Below, piece by piece: positions 1 through 7,728 of a DNA stretch of 26,581 nt; the first letter of the stretch is position 1; each line of letters opens with the position of its first letter. Under the pieces are notes generated by a model that saw nothing but the letters and a program-made list of their open reading frames with translations, was not told the origin of the DNA and made no database searches. The position numbers were made by a program, and so were the translations under genes. The DNA lies in contig CAKUIV010000012.1 of NCBI GenBank assembly GCA_934661105.1, forward strand, positions 1 to 26,581, given 5' to 3'. This DNA comes from an uncultured Ellagibacter sp. Lineage in GTDB: Bacteria > Actinomycetota > Coriobacteriia > Coriobacteriales > Eggerthellaceae.

Positions 1-1673
1 CCGTTCACGTTCCATGAGGGCATGGACCAATCGGGAAGCTCGGTTACCTTCTCCTCGGCGATCTTCTCGCGTTCCTGGGTAAACACGGAGAACACCTCGT
101 CGGCTTCTTCGCCCTCGAATCCAGGAGCCTTGATTTCCCTGATGGAATCGCGCATCGCAGCGAGACGCTGCTCCGTCTCGGAAACGACGGCTTCGTTCGC
201 CTCCTTGAAATGGACCGAACTCTCGCTTACCGCGGCGTCAAGCGCATCCGCGTAGCGGGAACGATGCACGGGCTTGCCGTCGTCCTTCGGCTTCTTCGCG
301 TTCTGCTGCGCGCGAACGAACCAATCCGGGACTCCACCCGTCGCGGTCGCTTGCTCAGCGGGCGCCGCCGCAACGGGAGCCGGTTCGGTTTCCGCTTGGG
401 TTTCCGCAGCGGGCGTAGCAGCGGATTCCAGCATTGCGTCGGGCGTGATACGAATCTCCGTCGCTCCATCGGATGCAGTAGATGCGCTCGGCGCGTTTCT
501 CTCGAGATATCCCTCGATCGGCGAAGAGTCGGCGGCACGTGCGGCGTCGGCAACGCGCTTCTCGGCTGCGGCGGCCTGCTCCGCGATTTTCTCCTGAACC
601 GCCTGTGCGGCGTCGGCAATACGGGGAGCGAACGCTTCACGGGTTTCCGCGCGGAACTGACGCATATCCGCTTCGCTCGGAGCTCCAACCGGCTTCTCTT
701 TCGCTTGAGCGAGGTTCTCGGAAATATCGAACGAGGCGGCAGCGCCGGCAACGGGCTTGCCCGAAAGCGCCGCAACCGCGGCCTTTGCTTGAGCAAGACG
801 AGCTTCAGCCGAAGAGGCAGGAGTCGTCGGAACGTCGTACGTCACCTGCACACCCTCGGGAATGAGTCCCTCGCTGCGTGCGGCCTGCTCTCCGTGGACG
901 ACCGCAGCCTCGCCGGCATCGCCGGATGCACCAGCGGAGGGACGGCCGACCCGAGAAGCAGCTTCCATCAAGACAGCGACGCCCGATGCGTTGCAGTTCG
1001 CCCCAGCGTTGTAAGCGGCGAGACGATGGACAATAGCCGAGATGAAGGGCAGGACAGCGAAGATAAGGGCAATAACAAGGAGAACGGAAACGACAACGGG
1101 AGCCGCCCCCGTAGCCTCACCGAGCGCAATCGTCTTGATGAGAAGAAGAATCGGCACGAGTACCGTGCAACCAAGCGAAACAAGCTTAAGGACGGGAAGA
1201 ATCCCGAGCACAGGGCCATTCAGCTCGGCACGAACCTTCCCGCTATCGTAATGAGATACAAGCACGATCTTGCGATGGCGGGAGGAAGCATCGCCTTCTT
1301 CCTGCTCGGGCTCGTACTTGGCAACCACATTCTGGCTGATGCCCTTACCGAACAAGCTCGACAAAACCGGTTTGTCGAGCGCTTCGAGAATTTGCAAAGC
1401 GGCGCCGATGAACGCACCGATCACCGCGACCACGCCAACTGCCGGAACGGCAATGCCGAGGACGGCACATACGATAAGCAACGCGCCACAGACGATCGAC
1501 GCCATTTCCGGGTTGGAGCCTGCCGTGAAGTCCTCGACTGAAGTCGACAGCCCCGCTTCCTTCTGCATGAACTCCGTGATGTAGAGAGCCGCCTGCTGTT
1601 CCTCCTCGGTACCAGCGGGACGAGGACCGATTTCCTCCGAGAGATATGACACATGGTCGATGATATTCGGCAT
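1..1673 (-). CDS. M28-family peptidase-like membrane protein, C-terminus beyond window edge
   Basis: The reading frame is open from an ATG at 1673 to the window edge (557 codons visible). The N-terminus contains EIGPRPAGTEEEQQAALYI, typical of M28 zinc aminopeptidases, and later VLVSHYDSG, the H-x-D metal-binding motif. The next expected motif, GA-N-D-N-A-S-G with the metal-bridging Asp, reads GANCNASG here (codon TGC at 993-995). Three hydrophobic stretches lie between the N-terminus and the second motif (around residues 55-95, 155-185 and 195-225), so the domain is probably membrane-embedded. After residue 240 the protein becomes an Ala/Glu-rich, low-complexity region. A ribosome site (AAAGG) precedes the ATG. 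The Cys substitution may mean an inactive or altered enzyme. The remaining metal ligands would lie outside the window, so activity cannot be judged. The plus-strand frame over 210-1541 is an antisense shadow. Confidence 0.7.
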   Translation of the reverse strand, partial: MPNIIDHVSYLSEEIGPRPAGTEEEQQAALYITEFMQKEAGLSTSVEDFTAGSNPEMASIVCGALLIVCAVLGIAVPAVGVVAVIGAFIGAALQILEALDKPVLSSLFGKGISQNVVAKYEPEQEEGDASSRHRKIVLVSHYDSGKVRAELNGPVLGILPVLKLVSLGCTVLVPILLLIKTIALGEATGAAPVVVSVLLVIALIFAVLPFISAIVHRLAAYNAGANCNASGVAVLMEAASRVGRPSAGASGDAGEAAVVHGEQAARSEGLIPEGVQVTYDVPTTPASSAEARLAQAKAAVAALSGKPVAGAAASFDISENLAQAKEKPVGAPSEADMRQFRAETREAFAPRIADAAQAVQEKIAEQAAAAEKRVADAARAADSSPIEGYLERNAPSASTASDGATEIRITPDAMLESAATPAAETQAETEPAPVAAAPAEQATATGGVPDWFVRAQQNAKKPKDDGKPVHRSRYADALDAAVSESSVHFKEANEAVVSETEQRLAAMRDSIREIKAPGFEGEEADEVFSVFTQEREKIAEEKVTELPDWSMPSWNVN

Positions 1674-1721
1674 TGCTTGCGCCTTTCGCTTTCCGTTCGT
1701 TGCAAGGCATATATGCTTCGA

Positions 1722-1750
1722 ATTATATGCTATTTAGAAGAGGCACCCAA
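1722..1750 (-). promoter_or_regulatory. Candidate promoter of the M28-like gene
   Basis: On the minus strand TTGGGT (1745-1750), a 17-base spacer and a perfect TATAAT (1722-1727) precede the ATG at 1673. The -10 overlaps the end region of the upstream coding sequence (stop at 1730). The -35 matches the consensus at three of six positions. Confidence 0.5.
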
Positions 1751-3046
1751 ATAATCGCTGATAAAAGCATCTGCGGCACGTGCCGCGACCTGTGCTTCGT
1801 CGTATTCGCCTCGATAGCTTTCAGTCGTGTCCTCAAACACGTCGGAAAGCAACTCGATCGGGCTTGAAGGAAGCTTTTCCACTAAAGCCGTCGCCTCTTC
1901 ATCGGCACGGGTGTACAAGTCGTTTTGCTCGGTAGCCGCCGCCGTATCCTTGCTCGCAAGGGCGTTGTTCGATGCAACGGCATAGCCCTGCGCCTCAACG
2001 CGTTTGTTCACATAGGAAACGTAGTTTGAGAAATCAACTTTCGGGCACAGAAGAGATGCGTCTAAGAACGATTCGAGCGATGCGTTGAAAAGCTCGACCG
2101 CCTCGTTCGACTTCTCCGTCGATGCGGTAAGGTTCTCTTCGGTCGCGTTCGCCACAAGCGACGCCGCCTCACGCGCAGCCGCGTCGCCTGCAAGAAGCTG
2201 CTGCCACGCCGACGTCGCCTTTTCTTTCGCTTGAAGCGTTATCTTAAGTTGGTCGACAACGTTTTTCCCGCTTTGGAACATGCGGCTTCTCGCCTCGATA
2301 GCGGCATCAGACTGCTCCAGCACCTGAGCCGTCGAAGGCCCTTCCTTTTGCTCCAAAGCGGTCCGTGCCGCATCCGATGCCGACGCAAGGCCTTCTTCTA
2401 CCTGGGTTTCATCGGTACCGAGCTTACGGGAGAATGCTTCGACATCATCGAGGGAAATCGCCATAGCGCCATCTCCGTCGATACGGGTCATGTAGCCATC
2501 GATTTCCTCGAGCTCGCTGTCAATCGGTTGAAGGGTCTCAAACGCGCTTTGCAAACCCATCTTCGATTGCTGTTGAGCCGAGAGGTCGCAATACGCCCAC
2601 CAACCAAGCGATCCCATTGCAACGCAAGCAGCAAGCGCAATCGAGGCGATCGCCAAAAATTTACTGCGCTTGCGGCGCGCCTTTCGCGCGGCAACCAAAT
2701 CGGCAGTAGACACGCGTGACGCGCTGTTCTCGGAAGCCGCGCGGCGGCTTCTCTCTTCACGTCTTTTCCCTCGTCGCTTCGCACGCAAGGAGGAAGAACC
2801 GCTCGACCGCTCAACACGCTGCGTTAGCGCAAGACCCTCGTCTTTCGAGGGGGTCGAAACCGACTTCTTCTTCCCGCGCAGCGTGAAAAGCGGCACCAGC
2901 CCAAGCGGATTCGAGCGATTCCCATCATCGCCGTCGAGCCGATTTTTCGCAGCATCGAGCACACTGAAAGAGATCTCGTTCGATGTTCCTTCAGTATTCC
3001 GTTTGATATGCGCCGCTTTGGCGATCTTGTTGACGCGCTTGACCAT
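1730..3046 (-). CDS. Membrane-anchored coiled-coil protein of unknown function
   Basis: This is a 438-residue protein with no family I recognise. Residues 55-128 are rich in Lys and Arg with several RRxKRR-like runs. One membrane helix follows at about 130-152 (FLAIASIALAACVAMGSLGWW). The remaining 280 residues are Ala, Glu, Ser and Asp rich, likely helical or coiled coil, and probably face outward because of the positive inside rule. The ATG at 3046 has no clear ribosome site, and the 21 bases between it and the dinG stop hold a parS site. It may be translated by coupling to dinG or from another start. It lies in the same direction as dinG and the M28-like gene and may share transcripts. No enzymatic motif is visible. 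Confidence 0.6.
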   Translation of the reverse strand: MVKRVNKIAKAAHIKRNTEGTSNEISFSVLDAAKNRLDGDDGNRSNPLGLVPLFTLRGKKKSVSTPSKDEGLALTQRVERSSGSSSLRAKRRGKRREERSRRAASENSASRVSTADLVAARKARRKRSKFLAIASIALAACVAMGSLGWWAYCDLSAQQQSKMGLQSAFETLQPIDSELEEIDGYMTRIDGDGAMAISLDDVEAFSRKLGTDETQVEEGLASASDAARTALEQKEGPSTAQVLEQSDAAIEARSRMFQSGKNVVDQLKITLQAKEKATSAWQQLLAGDAAAREAASLVANATEENLTASTEKSNEAVELFNASLESFLDASLLCPKVDFSNYVSYVNKRVEAQGYAVASNNALASKDTAAATEQNDLYTRADEEATALVEKLPSSPIELLSDVFEDTTESYRGEYDEAQVAARAADAFISDYLGASSK

Positions 3047-3051
3047 CGCAG

Positions 3052-3067
3052 TGTTTCACGTGAAACA
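3052..3067. promoter_or_regulatory. parS: parS site 1
   Basis: TGTTTCACGTGAAACA, the perfect 16-base ParB-binding palindrome, sits exactly between the dinG stop and the start of the coiled-coil gene. Confidence 0.93.
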
Positions 3068-5977
3068 TCAGTTGTTCGAATCAGCAACCGACTGCACGAT
3101 CTCGTCGATCGTGCATACCTTGATCGTTTTACTCGGAAGGGAATGAAGGAAAACCTTGCCATACCCTTTCGTCACCAGGCGCTTGTCGGCAAGGATGAGC
3201 ACGCCTTTGTCCGTCGCCTTGCGGATAAGGCGTCCCGCCGCTTGCTTCGTTTCAAGAACCGCTTGAGGCAGCACGTAATGCCGCCACGCCTGATCATCGC
3301 GCGTCGCACGCTCGCACGACAGCGGGTCGGTCGGCTTCGAGAACGGCAGTTTCGGGATAACGACACCTCGCAGCGTCGACCCCGGCGCATCGAATCCTTC
3401 CCAGAAGCTCTTCAAGGCAAACAGCGACAAATGCTCATCCTTCAAGAAGTCATCTCGAAGGCCCTTCACCGACACTCCCCATTTTTGGCACACCAGCCGA
3501 AGGTCGTCTTCCTTCAGCACTGGTTGTACCTCGTCGAAACATTTTTCCATTTCCCGACGGTTCGTGAAAAGCGTGAGCATCGACCCGTGCTGCGCTTTAT
3601 GCACGCCGATAAGAAGTCTTTGAAGCTCCGCTAGGTAATGGGGGTCGGAGGGCTCGGGTATATCGCTCGCGACGTAAACGGTCATATTCGCATCGAAGTC
3701 GTAGCTCGAATCAAGCTGACACGAACGAGATGCGGAAACCTCTCCTTCGTTCAATCCCATCGCATTCTCGAAGGACGTGAACTTTCCATCGATTGAAAGC
3801 GTTGCCGAAGCGAACACGACGGAATTGGTTTGCGCATAGAGGTTCTGTTCAAGGGCAACCCCGACATTGACGAGAAGCGCTTGCAACTTGTCGGTTTGTT
3901 TATCCTTTTTCTTGCAGAGGTTCGCCGCGTAAGCGTACTTATCCAACCTTGGTCCGAATATAACGTCGCATGCAGTCACGAAATCTTTCAGATCCATCGC
4001 CACCGACGCGATCTCACGCTGAGGTTCAGCCGCCCCGTCGATGCTTTCAAGGTAGCCGACCAATTCCTGACTGCACGTTATCAGCTTTTCGGCTTCTTTT
4101 TGCGCGGCTTTGCCGCATTCAGCAAGGGCTTTGAAGGTCTCCGACGAGCGAACGTCGTCGTTGATCCACAGCTCGACATGGTCGTAGCCACGGCTGCGCT
4201 TGTTCGGATCGAAGAACAGCAGGTCTTTCATATGCGAGATGAGATCGCGTGCTGCCTGGGCATACGCGTTACCAGCCGACTTCGCTTTGCTTGTCAGCCC
4301 GAAGAACAGCGTCATTCCGTCATTTTCGAGTTTCGACCCAAGTTTGCGCTCGGCTCGCGCGAACACGTTGCGCGGCGATTCGGATGCGGTACGCGAAACG
4401 GACCGAAGCAGATCTTCCGCCCCGATTTCAAGAGAGAACGCCTTTCGCGCCTCCGCTTCCGCCCCATGGGCCTCGTCGAGAATCCAATAGCGAATCGGGG
4501 GTAAAAGGCCGTTGTCCGCTGCGGCATCGCAAAACAGAAGACTGTGGTTCGTAACGATGACATCGGCTTCCTCGGCAAAACGGCGTGCACCGTGAACGAA
4601 GCACGAAGTCCCGAAGAACGGACATTTCCGACGCAGACAATCATGGCTCGTCGTCGTAACCGCGCGACGGGGAATGAGGCGATAGTCCATCTTCAAACCG
4701 TCGATGTCGTCGTAATCGGTCTGTTCGACGAACGAGAGCAACGACGCAAGCGCAGGTGCCTGAGAATGTTCCTTCCCTTGAACGTCCACCATGCGCACGC
4801 CGTCGTCGAGCAAGCGCTCGACACGTCGGAGACAAGGGTAGTGCGAAAAACCCTTCAAGGGTGCATAGGTCAAGCCTTCGATTGCTCCCGCAAGCGCCGG
4901 GAGCTCATGGTAGACAAGCTGGTCGAGAAGCGCGTTCGTCTTCGTCGCGACGCCAACGGCAATCCCGTTGCGCTTTGCGGTGAGCACAGCGGGGACAAGA
5001 TAAGCCATCGACTTCCCAACCCCCGTGCCCGCCTCGACGACGAGATTGTCAGATGCCGCAAAGGCATCGCGGACCTGTTCCGCCATTTCAAGCTGCTCGG
5101 CGCGAGGTTCGAAATCGTCGTACATATGCCCGACGATTCCTTCGGACGCGAAGGCGCTCTCCACATCCTCGCGCGAAGGGAACGACACGCTCATAAGGTT
5201 CTTCGCATCAAGTTTCGCTTTATGCTCGAACTTCTCTGCCGCAGGGCGTCTCAACGACTTAACGGAAAGCCGTTTCACTTCAGGGTCGGCAAAATGCTGG
5301 AACACCACCGCCGTGTTCCACTGTTCAACCGGCGCCATCAGCGCGATTTCCTTCACCAAGGCGGAGGGCATCGCCGCCACGCCAGCCAAGAGAATGCGGA
5401 ACAAAGCGCACGTCGCCGCAACATCGTCATCGGCACGGTGAGTCGAAACAGGCGCGCCGAACGAGCGCACAAGGTCGATCAGACGATGCGACTTCATGCG
5501 GGGAAGAGCAATGCGCGCAAGATCGAGCGAGTCGATCCAGATGTTGTCGAGCAAAGGATACCCGCTCGGATGGCGCGTTGTGAACGTTCGGTCGAAGTCG
5601 GCATTGTGAGCAACAACCTTCGCATCGCGCGTGAACTCGACGAGTCCCGCAAGCGCCTCATCCGGAGAAGGCGCATGCGCCACGTCGTCGTCGTGGATGT
5701 TCGTAAGATGAGCGACGTCTTCGGGGATCGGCTTGCCGGGATTCACGAACGTCACATACCAATCGACGATCTTCCCATGCTCCATTCGAGCGGCGGCAAT
5801 CTGGGTCAGCTCATCGTGGTTGAAGGAAAAACCCGTCGTCTCGGTGTCTATTACGACAATATTCTCATCAAGATCACCGAAATCGGCTTTTTGCGCATCT
5901 TCGTAAAGACGGGCATAGAGATCCTTCACCCTCTCGGGCGTTCCGTCGCTGATAAATACGTCGAGCATGTTGTTCAT
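3068..5977 (-). CDS. dinG: DinG-type ATP-dependent helicase with N-terminal DEDDh exonuclease domain
   Basis: The 969-residue product starts at ATG 5977, preceded by GAGAGAAG. The longer frame begins with a GTG at 6019 inside a parS site, which is less likely. Exonuclease motifs are DTETTGF near residue 44, HNADFDRTF, and HRADDDV: the DEDDh residues of DnaQ/PolC-type 3'-5' exonucleases. The helicase half has Walker A (EAGTGVGKS), DEAH box (ILDEAHG) and motif VI (QAAGRLIR). Between motifs I and II lie four cysteines (YPCLRR, then DCLRRKCPFFGTSC; C-x64-C-x4-C-x6-C), the arrangement of the Fe-S cluster in XPD/DinG helicases. DinG removes DNA structures or R-loops at replication obstacles. Exonuclease-fused DinG proteins of Firmicutes are known to lack the Fe-S cluster, so this looks like an intermediate form. 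Its promoter region is bracketed by two parS sites. Confidence 0.88.
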   Translation of the reverse strand: MNNMLDVFISDGTPERVKDLYARLYEDAQKADFGDLDENIVVIDTETTGFSFNHDELTQIAAARMEHGKIVDWYVTFVNPGKPIPEDVAHLTNIHDDDVAHAPSPDEALAGLVEFTRDAKVVAHNADFDRTFTTRHPSGYPLLDNIWIDSLDLARIALPRMKSHRLIDLVRSFGAPVSTHRADDDVAATCALFRILLAGVAAMPSALVKEIALMAPVEQWNTAVVFQHFADPEVKRLSVKSLRRPAAEKFEHKAKLDAKNLMSVSFPSREDVESAFASEGIVGHMYDDFEPRAEQLEMAEQVRDAFAASDNLVVEAGTGVGKSMAYLVPAVLTAKRNGIAVGVATKTNALLDQLVYHELPALAGAIEGLTYAPLKGFSHYPCLRRVERLLDDGVRMVDVQGKEHSQAPALASLLSFVEQTDYDDIDGLKMDYRLIPRRAVTTTSHDCLRRKCPFFGTSCFVHGARRFAEEADVIVTNHSLLFCDAAADNGLLPPIRYWILDEAHGAEAEARKAFSLEIGAEDLLRSVSRTASESPRNVFARAERKLGSKLENDGMTLFFGLTSKAKSAGNAYAQAARDLISHMKDLLFFDPNKRSRGYDHVELWINDDVRSSETFKALAECGKAAQKEAEKLITCSQELVGYLESIDGAAEPQREIASVAMDLKDFVTACDVIFGPRLDKYAYAANLCKKKDKQTDKLQALLVNVGVALEQNLYAQTNSVVFASATLSIDGKFTSFENAMGLNEGEVSASRSCQLDSSYDFDANMTVYVASDIPEPSDPHYLAELQRLLIGVHKAQHGSMLTLFTNRREMEKCFDEVQPVLKEDDLRLVCQKWGVSVKGLRDDFLKDEHLSLFALKSFWEGFDAPGSTLRGVVIPKLPFSKPTDPLSCERATRDDQAWRHYVLPQAVLETKQAAGRLIRKATDKGVLILADKRLVTKGYGKVFLHSLPSKTIKVCTIDEIVQSVADSNN

Positions 5978-6002
5978 AAAGCTTCTCTCAATTACTCTCA
6001 AG

Positions 6003-6018
6003 CGTTTCACGTGAAACA
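6003..6018. promoter_or_regulatory. parS: parS site 2 (one mismatch at outer base)
   Basis: CGTTTCACGTGAAACA keeps the 14-base core GTTTCACGTGAAAC; only the first base differs from the full palindrome. It lies at the expected transcription start of dinG, 23 bases from site 3. Confidence 0.88.
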
Positions 6019-6025
6019 CCCACCG

Positions 6026-6054
6026 ATTATATTAGATAATGTTTCACGTGAAAC
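6026..6054 (-). promoter_or_regulatory. Candidate dinG promoter overlapped by parS
   Basis: A perfect TATAAT on the minus strand (6026-6031) is followed upstream, at 16 bases, by TTTCAC (6048-6053), which is part of parS site 3. The predicted transcription start falls in parS site 2. The -35 match is weak, so the call rests on the -10. A plus-strand TATATT (6029-6034) may serve the gene at 6077. Confidence 0.4.
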
Positions 6055-6055
6055 A
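6040..6055. promoter_or_regulatory. parS: parS site 3, extended palindrome
   Basis: TGTTTCACGTGAAACA. The perfect palindrome continues outward to 6035-6060 (26 bases). It lies in the divergent region between dinG and the tail-anchored gene. Confidence 0.93.
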
Positions 6056-6076
6056 TTATCGAACGAAGGGTTCTCA

Positions 6077-6700
6077 ATGGAACGTTATTTCGGTTCATAT
6101 CAAAAACTCGACCCAGAATCGAAAAAAGAAGGCGCACTGCTCCTCGGCGCCGACAATATCATCGGCGATCGCTACGAAATCGTCTTCGAAGGAGATCTCG
6201 CCTGGGCCAAAAATCGATTCGGCGCGAAGATCGGTCATTTCTCCATCGACTTCTCGCGACAACTGCGCATCCTCAATGCCCGTGACTGGAAAATAACAGC
6301 GCTGCTTTCCCTCGTTGCCTATTCGACCGAGCCCGAACCGGGGAAATACTGGGCTGAATTGGCAGTGGTATGTTACGAGCCTCGGTACGAAAAGCAAATC
6401 GACACGTTCCTGGGCACCATCTCGTCAATGCTCGCGGAGGGAATCCGACCCGAGATAGACCTCGGCGAACAAGCCATTTCTAAGCTCATCGACTCGAACG
6501 GCACCTGGAAACCCGACATGCGAGCCGACAAGCCCACGAAAACGGCGAATACCGTCGTGATGAAAAGCCAGCGCAAAATGAGCGAAGCGCTGATAGAAAA
6601 GGGCCGTGCGGGCAACCCGGGCTGCTATGCGGTGAGCATCGCTTTCATCGTCGTCGTGATCGTGGCGATCGGTTGCGCCGTGAAGGCCCTCTTCTTCTAA
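6077..6700 (+). CDS. Small tail-anchored protein of unknown function
   Basis: The 207-residue protein starts at ATG 6077 with GAAGGG six bases upstream. The frame stays open far upstream across dinG antisense, but that is a shadow. The body (residues 1-150) is a compact mixed-composition domain starting MERYFGSYQKLDPESKKEG; I do not recognise the family. A hydrophobic helix at about 183-205 (SIAFIVVVIVAIGCAVKALFF) ends the protein, so it is likely anchored by its C-terminus with the body in the cytoplasm. It is one of only two plus-strand genes left of the origin, against the replication-fork direction. It is divergent from dinG and convergent with ddl (12 bases between stops). Confidence 0.72.
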   Translation: MERYFGSYQKLDPESKKEGALLLGADNIIGDRYEIVFEGDLAWAKNRFGAKIGHFSIDFSRQLRILNARDWKITALLSLVAYSTEPEPGKYWAELAVVCYEPRYEKQIDTFLGTISSMLAEGIRPEIDLGEQAISKLIDSNGTWKPDMRADKPTKTANTVVMKSQRKMSEALIEKGRAGNPGCYAVSIAFIVVVIVAIGCAVKALFF

Positions 6701-6712
6701 CGCTCCGTTAGC

Positions 6713-7663
6713 TTATTTGCGCTCGAGCGCATACTGAATCAGCATCGTGCACAGCTGCGGGAAGGGAATTCCCGCAGCACGAGCAGCATCGGGCAGAAGA
6801 GACGTGCTCGTCATGCCCGGAATGGTATTCGTCTCGAGAGCCCACGGCTTGCCTTCGTCGTCGAGAATGAAATCGGTACGGGAAACTCCTTCGCAGTTCA
6901 GCGCCTTGTGAGCACCAATCGCCTCGCGCTGAATGGTCGACGTTTCTTCTTCCGGCAGCTCGGCAGGACAGATATGCTTCGACCCGCCTGCGGCGTACTT
7001 CGACTCGAAATCGTAGAACTCGCCCTTCTGAGCGATGATTTCGATGATAGGAAGCGCACGCGGCTTCTCGTTGCCGATCACGGCGACGGTGAACTCACGG
7101 CCGGAGATGAATTTCTCGACGACGACCTCGGTATCGTGATCGAACGCCTCGTCGATGGCCTTCTCGATCGCGTCGGTTCCTGAAACGATGGAAACACCGA
7201 TGGAACTCCCCTCCGACGCCGGCTTCACCACCACGTGATCGCCGACTTGAGCGACAATATCCGCCGCAGTATACGATTCGCCCGCATGAAGCGTCACCGA
7301 AGGGGCCGTGGGAACGCCCGCCAGACGATAGAAGTCTTTGGAACGTGCCTTGTTGATGGCAATCGCGCTCGACCAAACACCCGGGCCGGTGTAGGGAAGA
7401 CCGATCGTTTCGAGGAAACCCTGGATCACGCCGTCTTCCCCATGGCGTCCGTGCAGGCAGAGAAACGCCACATCGTAATCGCCATCGATAAGCGCCTTCA
7501 AATCATCCTTGTTCGCCGGGTCGAATCGGTCGACGGAAAAACCCGCTTCTTCCAGGGCAGACTGAGCCCCGTCGCCTGATGCGATCGAAATCTCACGCTC
7601 ACCGCTCGTGCCACCCGAGAGCAGCGCTACGCGGCAAGTTGCCGGATCGAACGTGTCGGACAT
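6713..7663 (-). CDS. ddl: D-alanine--D-alanine ligase
   Basis: This 316-residue ATP-grasp ligase joins two D-alanines for the peptidoglycan stem peptide in the cytoplasm. Evidence: N-terminal LLSGGTSGEREIS, LHGRHGEDGVIQGFLE, KPASEGSSIGVS, EFYDFESKY, and the C-terminal metal-binding LETNTIPGMTSTS. The Tyr of the ESKY segment corresponds by motif to Tyr216 of E. coli DdlB. That residue is Phe in D-Ala-D-Lac-making ligases of intrinsically vancomycin-resistant lactic bacteria, so normal D-Ala specificity is expected (inference). Start ATG 7663 has GGGGAG upstream. The gene diverges from rlmN, with promoters packed into 57 bases. Its product is on a lone transcription unit apart from other wall genes. 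Confidence 0.95.
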   Translation of the reverse strand: MSDTFDPATCRVALLSGGTSGEREISIASGDGAQSALEEAGFSVDRFDPANKDDLKALIDGDYDVAFLCLHGRHGEDGVIQGFLETIGLPYTGPGVWSSAIAINKARSKDFYRLAGVPTAPSVTLHAGESYTAADIVAQVGDHVVVKPASEGSSIGVSIVSGTDAIEKAIDEAFDHDTEVVVEKFISGREFTVAVIGNEKPRALPIIEIIAQKGEFYDFESKYAAGGSKHICPAELPEEETSTIQREAIGAHKALNCEGVSRTDFILDDEGKPWALETNTIPGMTSTSLLPDAARAAGIPFPQLCTMLIQYALERK

Positions 7664-7693
7664 AATAATCTCCCCTTCGTTGAGTGTGATCTC

Positions 7694-7721
7694 TTGGGCA
7701 AGTATAGCAATGACTTATAAT
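7694..7721 (+). promoter_or_regulatory. rlmN promoter, predicted leaderless transcript
   Basis: TTGGGC (7694-7699), a 16-base spacer and a perfect TATAAT (7716-7721). Seven bases past the -10 puts transcription start at about 7728-7729, exactly the ATG at 7729, and no ribosome site fits that start. A TATACT on the opposite strand (7701-7706) may be the ddl -10. Confidence 0.6.
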
Positions 7722-7728
7722 GACCCTC

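Noticed and set aside
210..1541. 443-residue plus-strand open frame
   Set aside because: Codon-aligned antisense of the M28-like gene; Arg-rich, no motif, no ribosome site.
4544..6076. Long plus-strand frame running into the tail-anchored gene
   Set aside because: Antisense of dinG; real gene starts at ATG 6077 with its own ribosome site.
6697..6711. Small inverted repeat CTAACG/CGTTAG between the tail-anchored gene and ddl
   Set aside because: Six-base stem with three-base loop and no T-run; too weak for a terminator call.
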